Source of the DNA: Streptosporangiaceae bacterium
GTDB taxonomy: Bacteria; Actinomycetota; Actinomycetes; Streptosporangiales; Streptosporangiaceae
Assembly: GCA_019245115.1 (NCBI GenBank)
Contig: JAFARZ010000366.1
Coordinates: 1-39,502, forward strand
DNA: 39,502 nucleotides
Direction: 5' to 3'
A program made the translations under genes and the position numbers. Position 1 is the stretch's first letter; every line of letters starts with the position of its first letter. The notes beneath the pieces are model-generated. The model did not search any database. It was not told the DNA's origin and saw only the letters and a list, made by a program, of their open reading frames with translations. Positions 33,169-39,502 of this stretch are shown here, piece by piece.

Positions 33169-33194
33169 AGCTGCTACTCCTGAATATGGCTTGT

Positions 33195-33222
33195 GGGGGA
33201 ACCCCCTTGCCAGGGTTCCCCC
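33195..33222. promoter_or_regulatory. Strong hairpin in the rep/RHH divergent region
   Basis: Perfect ten-base-pair stem GGGGGAACCC/GGGTTCCCCC with an eight-base loop, between the leader ORF (start 33168, minus) and the RHH gene (start 33306, plus). It could be an attenuator, the terminator of an antisense RNA, or an operator. Confidence 0.6.
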
Positions 33223-33305
33223 GCCGCATCTCCACCGTAGCACTGACGCTATGGATTTTCTGAACGGTGTCCTATGCTTGGAGGAGAGGCACCACAGGAG
33301 GTACC

Positions 33306-33497
33306 ATGCTCGGCACATCTGGTATCAGCGTGACGCCGCGTGCGGTTCAGCAACGGCAAGTCGGCTTACGATTCACTGAGCCGGATTTCATCCGGCTTGA
33401 GAAAGCGGCAAAATCCCGCAACCTGGGGAAATCGACGCTCGCTCAGCTTCTCATCCTGGAATGGTTAGATTCGCTCGATTCCGGAGACGGCGAATAA
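33306..33497 (+). CDS. Ribbon-helix-helix-like small regulator
   Basis: A 63-residue protein from the ATG at 33306, with AGGAGG five bases upstream. The C-terminal half reads RQVGLRFTEPDFIRLEKAAK, then LGKSTLAQLLILEWLDSL: a beta strand plus two helices as in CopG/Arc-type RHH proteins, which often control plasmid copy number or partition. It diverges from rep, a typical place for such a regulator. Its stop overlaps the next ATG (TAATG). Confidence 0.7.
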   Translation: MLGTSGISVTPRAVQQRQVGLRFTEPDFIRLEKAAKSRNLGKSTLAQLLILEWLDSLDSGDGE

Positions 33498-33880
33498 TGG
33501 ACGTCTGGCAGCAACGGCAGCAGGAATTGCTGAATGGTGACGACCGTCCCGCATTCTGGTTACGGACACTTTACGCGCAGCCGGAAAATTCTAGGCCAGC
33601 AGAATCATCACAGCAGCGCACGGAATTCCAGCCGGACGTGACAATGACCGATTACGCTGCATTGCGGGAATCGCTAGGAATTGCAGGCCGCGGCCTGGAT
33701 AGTGACCAAATTCAGGGACACGGACGAATGGACGCGCAATTACCGCCGCAATTACCGGGTGCCGAATATATCCAGGCCGCGCAGGCGTTACAGCATGACA
33801 TGGGGCAGGATGCACGCGCGAAATATGCTGAACGCCAGCAGCGCGCGGCGGAAATGCTCTACGGATTCCGTGGCCGATGA
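33497..33880 (+). CDS. Hypothetical protein downstream of RHH
   Basis: A 127-residue hydrophilic, Gln-rich product starting MDVWQQRQQELLNGDD, translationally coupled to the RHH gene by a one-base stop/start overlap. The C-terminal third (EYIQAAQALQHDMGQDARAK, then YAERQQRAAEML) is predicted helical. No family recognised. It may bind the RHH protein or DNA; that is a guess from position only. Confidence 0.6.
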   Translation: MDVWQQRQQELLNGDDRPAFWLRTLYAQPENSRPAESSQQRTEFQPDVTMTDYAALRESLGIAGRGLDSDQIQGHGRMDAQLPPQLPGAEYIQAAQALQHDMGQDARAKYAERQQRAAEMLYGFRGR

Positions 33881-33894
33881 TAGGAGACATTACG

Positions 33895-34155
33895 ATGCCA
33901 GCGATTATCCCGAGTGCGCAAGCCGGATATACCCGCTACGAGTCCGCACCGCAGGCGCGCAACGGCCCACGGACGGATTACGAGATAACCGGCTACACGG
34001 TCGATTTTATCCGTGCGCGGCCTGATGAATGCGTATTAGTGTCCGACGACGACGGCGTGAAATGGCGTATACCGCAGTCAGTCGTGACAGCGATTTCTGA
34101 CCGTGGCTTTGATAGCGGCGTGAGCGCGTGCCAGTCAACGCACGCGACGGCCTAG
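33895..34155 (+). CDS. Hypothetical protein, third gene of RHH operon
   Basis: An 86-residue product from the ATG at 33895 (MPAIIPSAQAGYTRYE), with AGGAGA seven bases upstream; the frame also allows ATG 33877. The middle (YEITGYTVDFIRARPDECVL, SDDDGVKWRIPQSVVTAI) reads like a small beta-barrel domain. No family recognised. It follows the previous gene by about 14 bp and ends before a bidirectional terminator. Confidence 0.6.
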   Translation: MPAIIPSAQAGYTRYESAPQARNGPRTDYEITGYTVDFIRARPDECVLVSDDDGVKWRIPQSVVTAISDRGFDSGVSACQSTHATA

Positions 34156-34177
34156 CATCTACACAAGCGGAATAAGG

Positions 34178-34211
34178 GAAAGGGACACCCTCAACCGAGG
34201 AAGCCCCTTTC
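34178..34211. terminator. Bidirectional terminator between RHH operon and DUF397
   Basis: Two stacked stems, GAAAGGG/CCCTTTC and CCTC/GAGG, between the convergent genes ending at 34155 and 34235. Confidence 0.65.
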
Positions 34212-34234
34212 ACTAACGACAGGTTTATGAAACA

Positions 34235-34408
34235 TCACCCCTTCACCCTGGCGACGAATGCGCGCCACGCGTCGGCCGTGAATCGATGGGTGGGGCCACG
34301 CCCATTATCCTTGGTGTCTCGCACCAAGATCGCACCTTTGCCGGACTGTCCGACTTCAACGCAGTTACCGCCGCTCTGGCCGGAATAGCTTGACTTACGC
34401 CATTTCAT
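34235..34408 (-). CDS. DUF397 domain protein paired with Scr1-type XRE
   Basis: A 57-residue protein: MKWRKSSYSGQSGGNCVEVG, then ILVRDTKD, then FTADAWRAFVARVK, the complete DUF397 pattern. Its ATG overlaps the XRE gene's stop by four bases (ATGA), so the pair is translationally coupled. In actinomycetes this XRE-DUF397 pairing is widespread and has been proposed to behave like a toxin-antitoxin or signalling pair. Confidence 0.9.
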   Translation of the reverse strand: MKWRKSSYSGQSGGNCVEVGQSGKGAILVRDTKDNGRGPTHRFTADAWRAFVARVKG

Positions 34409-35238
34409 ATATCTTCGCCTCTCAGCATCCGTAGTGTTTGCTCGTCATCCAGCGCGCTCGCTCGCAGGTGATCGAAGATCAGGCTGTACCTGTTCACGTC
34501 GTCTTTGTCACGAACGTAATGGGCGCTGTTTGGGTCTTCGAGATAGACAACCGAAGAATTGTTGTGCGACACGAGGATGGTAAACGCTCGACCATACGCC
34601 GAAGTAGGACCCTTCTGGTTGGGGATGATCTGGATAGTGACATTCGGCTGTTGCGCCATCTCCACAAGATGATCCCGTTGCGCCTGCATAATTTCCGGAT
34701 TCCCCACTGTCCGAAGCAACGCCGATTCATCGATAACCGCCCAGTAGCGCGGGGTCTGCACCTGATCTACCGGTAGTTCGTGATCCACGCCCAAGATATC
34801 TTGACGAGTCATACGAAGAACTAGCGCACGGTATAGTTCGTCTGCCGATATCTTCGGACGCGTGACACTCATGATCGCCTTTGCGTAATCTTCCGTTTGC
34901 AGCAGGCCGGGAACCTGGTATGACTCGTATTCCTGTATCTCCCTGGCTTTACGCTCGACTTCTACGCGGTCACGGAACCATGGGACTAGCGAGACGCTTT
35001 CCACTAGCTTTTGCAGTTCCGCTAGTTCTTCCCCGGTCCCGAATAGTTCATCTACTGCTACCGCGAAATCTAGCGGCGGTATCCGCCTGCTTTTCTCATA
35101 GGCAGAGACAGTAGATAGTGCGTAGTTTGTGTGTTCGGCTACTTCGGCTTGCGTCATTCCTGCACTCTCACGCAACCGCTTTAGCTTCTCCGCGAAGAAC
35201 GCAAGCGGACTGGAGTACGGGTCGGAGGCCACGGCCAC
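34405..35238 (-). CDS. Scr1-family XRE regulator with DUF5753 domain
   Basis: A 277-residue product from GTG 35238 (just after AAAGTGG; GTG 35232 is also possible). The N-terminal HTH (about residues 15-70) contains LKRLRESAGMTQAEVAEHTN and LSTVSAYEKSRRIPPLD. The DUF5753-type sensor domain (about 95-270) contains VPGLLQTEDYAKAIM, LVLRMTRQDIL, ESALLRTVGNPEIM, QPNVTIQIIP and VVYLEDPN. Such proteins regulate development or antibiotic genes in streptomycetes, and many sit on mobile elements. It is coupled to the DUF397 gene. Codon use is less GC-rich than in host genes, as elsewhere in the element. Confidence 0.9.
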   Translation of the reverse strand: MAVASDPYSSPLAFFAEKLKRLRESAGMTQAEVAEHTNYALSTVSAYEKSRRIPPLDFAVAVDELFGTGEELAELQKLVESVSLVPWFRDRVEVERKAREIQEYESYQVPGLLQTEDYAKAIMSVTRPKISADELYRALVLRMTRQDILGVDHELPVDQVQTPRYWAVIDESALLRTVGNPEIMQAQRDHLVEMAQQPNVTIQIIPNQKGPTSAYGRAFTILVSHNNSSVVYLEDPNSAHYVRDKDDVNRYSLIFDHLRASALDDEQTLRMLRGEDI

Positions 35239-35333
35239 ACCACTTTCTACACATGATCGCCAGATTCTACACGTCAGGTTGTCAGCGCGGTTGGCGTAGA
35301 TCGCGCCACTCCTGAGCTGGCATCTTGACATCA

Positions 35334-35416
35334 GGTCCCCGTGGCCGTCGTGGGCGTCCCGTCAAGTGCACTCACGTAGCGGTCCACCTCAACGGTAGGC
35401 AACAGCTACGGGGACC
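35334..35416. promoter_or_regulatory. Spaced inverted repeat upstream of the XRE gene
   Basis: GGTCCCCGT at 35334-35342 and its exact reverse complement ACGGGGACC at 35408-35416 flank 65 bp in the divergent region between the XRE gene and the small gene at 35448. They could be half-sites for the XRE regulator. Confidence 0.3.
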
Positions 35417-35447
35417 GACACACAGACCACCGGGATGCTAGGGAATC

Positions 35448-35660
35448 GTGATCGTGGCGACGAACGAGCTAGATCTACTGACAATCGACGAACTGACCGA
35501 AGGACGGGCCGACGTGGTCAAAGTCATGTCGAAGGGCATGCTTAACCGGCATGTCACTCAGCACATGGTTGCCCTGCTCGATGACATAGACGCCGCTGTC
35601 CGGCGCAAGCGCGAGGCTGGCAGGTTCGCTGCCTGCGAGCCAGCACGTGAGCCGGCCTGA
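35448..35660 (+). CDS. Small hypothetical protein of the mobile element
   Basis: A 70-residue product from GTG 35448, four bases after AGGGA. It is helical and charged (LTIDELTEGRADVVKVMSKGM, MVALLDDIDAAVRRKREAGR) with no recognised family. It is the first of two overlapping small genes divergent from the XRE gene, so it may be controlled by that regulator. Confidence 0.55.
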   Translation: MIVATNELDLLTIDELTEGRADVVKVMSKGMLNRHVTQHMVALLDDIDAAVRRKREAGRFAACEPAREPA

Positions 35661-35844
35661 TATGCCGAATCTGGGGGGAGTACCGGCTGAGGATCTCGAT
35701 CACGCCGAAGTAGCGGCTGATCTGCTTCTGGCTATGCACCAGCGATACGAGATTCTCGACCCTGAGTTGGCCGTCAAGCTGTCCACGCTCGTAGCGGACG
35801 TTCACGCCGCTCAGGAAGACCGGCAGCGTCAGAACAGGATGTGA
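35647..35844 (+). CDS. Small hypothetical protein of the mobile element
   Basis: A 65-residue product from GTG 35647, overlapping the previous gene by 14 bp; ATG 35662 would give 60 residues. It is acidic and helical (DLDHAEVAADLLLAMHQRYE, LAVKLSTLVADVHAAQEDRQ). No family recognised. It is followed by a bidirectional terminator. Confidence 0.55.
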   Translation: MSRPDMPNLGGVPAEDLDHAEVAADLLLAMHQRYEILDPELAVKLSTLVADVHAAQEDRQRQNRM

Positions 35845-35930
35845 AGGAGGCGCGCGCCCTAGCCTGAATCGCTGATATCCGCCGAAGCGGAGGCGCGGTA
35901 GGCGGCGTGCGGTATCCGGCGATACAGGAA

Positions 35931-35957
35931 GACCCCCGGCACCAAGTGCCGGGGGTC
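35931..35957. terminator. Bidirectional terminator near the right end of the element
   Basis: Perfect 12-bp stem GACCCCCGGCAC/GTGCCGGGGGTC with a three-base loop, between a plus gene ending at 35844 and a minus gene ending at 35970. Confidence 0.9.
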
Positions 35958-35969
35958 TCTGTCGTGCGG

Positions 35970-36245
35970 TTACGCTTGCTTGCGCGGCCGGATCTCGGAA
36001 CTGTCTCGGAAGCACAGCGGGTAGTACAGCCGGTTTCGCGGCGTGCGGGGGGTTGGCTTGCTGCCATCCTCGCGCACGGCCACGGACATATCCTCTACGC
36101 AGACCTGCCACTCGTCCGGCCCGCACTGCTCTACCACCGTGCCAGGCAGCCACGACCACGCCGCACGGTCGCCTTGTTCCTCTTGCTTGCTGCGCGGGTA
36201 GCGCACCAGTACGGGGGTGTCCGGGTAGAGGTTGATAGAGTCCAT
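35970..36245 (-). CDS. Hypothetical protein at the right end of the element
   Basis: A 91-residue product starting MDSINLYPDTPVLVRYPR, with AGGAGG (minus strand, 36252-36257) six bases before the ATG. It has a compact beta-rich look (SWLPGTVVEQCGPDEWQVCV, VAVREDGSKPTP, LYYPLCFRDSSEIR), suggesting a small SH3- or Tudor-like fold. No named family recognised. It is the last element gene, divergent from the PHP phosphatase gene and about 60 bp from the right junction. The ribosome site identifies it as the real gene over the plus-strand frame that overlaps it. Confidence 0.7.
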   Translation of the reverse strand: MDSINLYPDTPVLVRYPRSKQEEQGDRAAWSWLPGTVVEQCGPDEWQVCVEDMSVAVREDGSKPTPRTPRNRLYYPLCFRDSSEIRPRKQA

Positions 36246-36279
36246 TTCGTGCCTCCTGACCCGCTGATCAGCGAGATTG

Positions 36280-36325
36280 CCCGTCTTCCAATGGATTCAC
36301 ACGTCCATAGCGAATGGTCATGGGA
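36280..36325 (+). other. attR: right junction of the 9.1-kb element within the PHP gene
   Basis: The core GTCCA at 36303-36307 matches 27194-27198. Left of it, element sequence encodes LPMDSHV with an ATG (36291); right of it, host sequence continues HSEWSWDT. Joining the host half at the left junction to this host half restores LPADHHVHSEWSWD in frame. The reconstructed host site has GACCA and TGGTC arms placed symmetrically around the core, as expected for a serine-integrase attB. Confidence 0.7.
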
Positions 36326-37106
36326 CACTCCCGCGGAAGCATCGATGGCACGCAGTTGCGAGCAGGCGCTGGGCCTGGGCGTGCCCGCGGTGTCCTTCAC
36401 CGACCATCTGGACTTCACCGCCTGGATAGGCGGAGACCGGATCGCGGAAGAGGGACTCAGCGCCGACCGCTACCGCCGCATGCGGCCGCTGGACGTCGAG
36501 GGCTACCTGGCGGCCATCGACGACTGCCGGCAGCGCTACCCCGGCCTCCGGATACTGTCCGGCGCCGAGATCGGCGAAGCCCACCTGTTCAACGTGAGCG
36601 CGAAAGCCGTGGCCGGCCGCGCGAGTTACGACCGCATCCTGGGTTCGCTGCACGCGGTACCGCTGGACGGGCAGCTGGTCGCGGCGGATTACCTGTTCAG
36701 CCACATGCCGGCCGCCGAAGTCATGCGCCGCTACTTCGCCGAGGTGCTGCGCCTGATAGCCGGCAGCGATCTGTTCGAGGTGCTCGCGCACCTGGATTTC
36801 CCGCGACGGATGTGGCCGCCATCGGCCGGGCCCTACGAGGAGAAGGCTTTCGAGGCGGAGTACCGGGCGATACTGAAGGCTCTCGCCGATAGCGGCCGGA
36901 CACTCGAACTGAACACCAAGAGCCCGCTGGCCTCGGTGGAACTGCTGGGGTGGTGGCGCGATTGCGGTGGAATGGCGATCTCGTTCGGCAGCGACGCGCA
37001 CCAGCCCTGGCGGGTCGGCGACAAGTTCAAGCAGGCGGCCGACATCGCCGAGGCGGCCGGCTTCGGTCCCGGCCGTGACCCGTTCGACTTCTGGCGCCGC
37101 ACATGA
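36291..37106 (+). CDS. PHP-domain phosphoesterase (histidinol-phosphatase-like), N-terminus rebuilt by the element
   Basis: A 271-residue metal-dependent phosphoesterase from the ATG at 36291; an in-frame GTG at 36249 would add 14 residues. PHP metal ligands appear in order: DSHVHSEWSW, FTDHLDF, GAEIGEAHLF, GSLHAVPL, LAHLDFPRRM and SFGSDAHQPW. The family includes histidinol phosphatase (histidine biosynthesis) and phosphoesterases of other substrates; the substrate is not certain. Codons upstream of GTCCA (36303) belong to the inserted element, so the start codon and first four or five residues differ from the host original (LPADHHV, at 27176-27196). The HxH ligand pair is preserved. The promoter must now come from the element. 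Confidence 0.85.
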   Translation: MDSHVHSEWSWDTPAEASMARSCEQALGLGVPAVSFTDHLDFTAWIGGDRIAEEGLSADRYRRMRPLDVEGYLAAIDDCRQRYPGLRILSGAEIGEAHLFNVSAKAVAGRASYDRILGSLHAVPLDGQLVAADYLFSHMPAAEVMRRYFAEVLRLIAGSDLFEVLAHLDFPRRMWPPSAGPYEEKAFEAEYRAILKALADSGRTLELNTKSPLASVELLGWWRDCGGMAISFGSDAHQPWRVGDKFKQAADIAEAAGFGPGRDPFDFWRRT

Positions 37107-37109
37107 CCA

Positions 37110-37144
37110 AAGGGTCGTTCCGGCGCATGCCGGAAACGACCCTT
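37110..37144 (+). terminator. Terminator of the PHP phosphatase gene
   Basis: Long stem AAGGGTCGTTCCGGC/GCCGGAAACGACCCTT with one bulged base, starting 4 bp after the stop codon. Confidence 0.85.
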
Positions 37145-37311
37145 GATCGTGGGCAGAGGGGGAAGAGTGCGGGCGGCGAGCCTGACGAGCGAAGTGCCTA
37201 CCCGCGGGAGGGGCCTGAGTGGGAGAAATCAGGACCCGTACCGGAATGGAGTGGACTCGGGACGGACGGGAATCGGGGCTGGGACAGTACAGTCAGTGCT
37301 ACGGAATGGAG

Positions 37312-37530
37312 TCAGGTCCACGTGTCAGGGACGTGCGGAGCCCATGTTCCGGGCGCCGACCGGCTCTGACAGTGAACGGCGTACCGTAGCTCCCCGTAGT
37401 AGGTCGCACGGTCCCGGAGTTCGGGTCGCGCCTCCAGACGGACCGAACGGCTCAGGCTCCCTCTCCGCGATGGAAGCGGGATGTATTCGTCGCCGTCGTT
37501 CGCCGGGAGTCCGTCATCGGGGTGGTTCAT
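37312..37530 (-). CDS. Hypothetical small protein
   Basis: A 72-residue product from the ATG at 37530 (MNHPDDGLPANDGDEYIPLP), with GAGGTG about ten bases upstream; the frame extends further upstream but loses coding character. It is Arg-rich in the middle (LSRSVRLEARPELRDRATYYGELRYAVHC in part). No family recognised. Neighbouring non-coding DNA, including 37145-37311, holds near-repeats of CGGAATGGAGT but no gene. Confidence 0.35.
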   Translation of the reverse strand: MNHPDDGLPANDGDEYIPLPSRRGSLSRSVRLEARPELRDRATYYGELRYAVHCQSRSAPGTWAPHVPDTWT

Positions 37531-37811
37531 CGCCACGGTACACCTCAATACCTTCGCTGAGCTGCGGCTCGTCTCGTGTTGTCGACGGCGGGCCGCCGCC
37601 TGGTTCTTACGGAGCGAAGTTCTTTCGCTACCTTTAGTAGTGTAACTGAGAGTACGGTAGTCATTGCAATGAGTTGCGGGGTAATACTTACATATCTTTG
37701 GAGTAAGGGCCCCTCGCATACCTCTCCGGACGGGTAAAACCGCAGGTCAGAAGCGACAACCGGAACGAAGCGGACGAGGCGGCCATCCCGCGTCCGGCCC
37801 AGCCACTATCT

Positions 37812-37833
37812 GTAGCCAAGGTTCCTTGGTTAC
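37812..37833. promoter_or_regulatory. Palindrome upstream of the Ada-AlkA gene
   Basis: GTAGCCAAGG TT CCTTGGTTAC forms a near-perfect 22-bp palindrome. A related GTAACCAAGCTAC lies at 37903-37915. Both precede adaA-alkA by 70-170 bp and may be regulator sites. The surrounding gap 37531-37982 has no convincing gene, and its 37610-37700 part is visibly less GC-rich. Confidence 0.4.
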
Positions 37834-37982
37834 TGTCCGCACATGGTGCCATGAAAGACACCGCCAGCTCCACGCACCCTACAGGCAAGGTCGGCACGCT
37901 GCGTAACCAAGCTACCGCTGTGCCGTGCCTGTCCGATTTCCGCTAGTAGCACCGTGCGCCAGCTGGCATCGTGGAAGGCGTG

Positions 37983-39502
<1,520 letters not shown>

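Noticed and set aside
27276..36245. Complete prophage
   Set aside because: There is a serine integrase but no terminase, portal, capsid, tail or lysis gene; plasmid-like functions dominate.
35907..36290. N-terminal extension of the PHP protein to 35907
   Set aside because: It overlaps the 91-residue minus-strand gene, which has a proper ribosome site, and carries no PHP homology.
37688..37897. Minus-strand frame of 69 codons
   Set aside because: It has no ribosome site or coding character and runs across the palindrome.

Overview
This window comes from the chromosome of a high-GC actinomycete. The signs are GC-rich third codon positions, GTG and TTG starts, a LuxR-type regulator carrying an ATPase domain, DUF397 proteins, and a KstR2-controlled steroid-ring gene set. 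The genus cannot be fixed from the sequence; a Streptosporangiales- or Catenulisporales-like soil organism would fit.

Layout. 1-449: non-coding, with the first copy of a dispersed palindromic repeat. 450-5161: sterol C/D-ring (HIP) catabolism: an SDR-GNAT fusion, fadA6, fadD3 and the repressor kstR2, with two exact matches to the KstR2 operator consensus. 5235-9709: a DUF2127 membrane protein, a lipoprotein followed by an ABC exporter pair, and a secreted phosphodiester-glycosidase-like protein. 9977-15061: a LuxR-type ATPase regulator ending at a perfect 50-bp palindrome, an XRE/membrane-protein cassette, a Gfo/Idh/MocA oxidoreductase and an orphan DUF397 protein. 15062-22071: repeat copy B, a LacI regulator with internal and C-terminal repeat expansions, a large secreted GH92 mannosidase-like protein, and arginine deiminase. 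22072-23066: fused remnants of TetR, MacB and LuxR genes. 23067-26517: an NfeD/SPFH membrane pair and a Gly/Pro-rich protein with a C-terminal helix-turn-helix. 26635-26905: repeat copy C.

27194-36307 is an integrated mobile element of about 9.1 kb, with visibly lower GC and many short genes. It carries a large serine integrase, a small resolvase-type serine recombinase, a plasmid-like AAA ATPase (Rep candidate) translationally coupled to a 36-codon leader ORF, five iteron-like repeats at about 21-bp spacing, an RHH regulator, an Scr1-type XRE/DUF397 pair and several unknown small genes. No phage structural, conjugation or relaxase gene is recognisable. The element sits inside the 5' end of a PHP-domain phosphatase gene. 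The host's original N-terminal codons are stranded at the left end. The element's right arm supplies replacement codons with a start codon and the metal-binding HxH motif, so the host gene is rebuilt rather than destroyed.

After the PHP gene come a terminator, a weakly coding region with palindromes, and an AdaA-AlkA fusion that runs off the window and ends in a hexanucleotide repeat. Two repeat phenomena cross gene boundaries: (i) a roughly 260-bp intergenic element with nested hairpins (copies A, B and C), and (ii) a 30-bp unit read in frame as Gly-Gly-Pro-Gly-Gln-Phe-like peptide inside three unrelated proteins (LacI, the HTH protein and AdaA-AlkA). All function calls come from reading the sequence; no database search was run.
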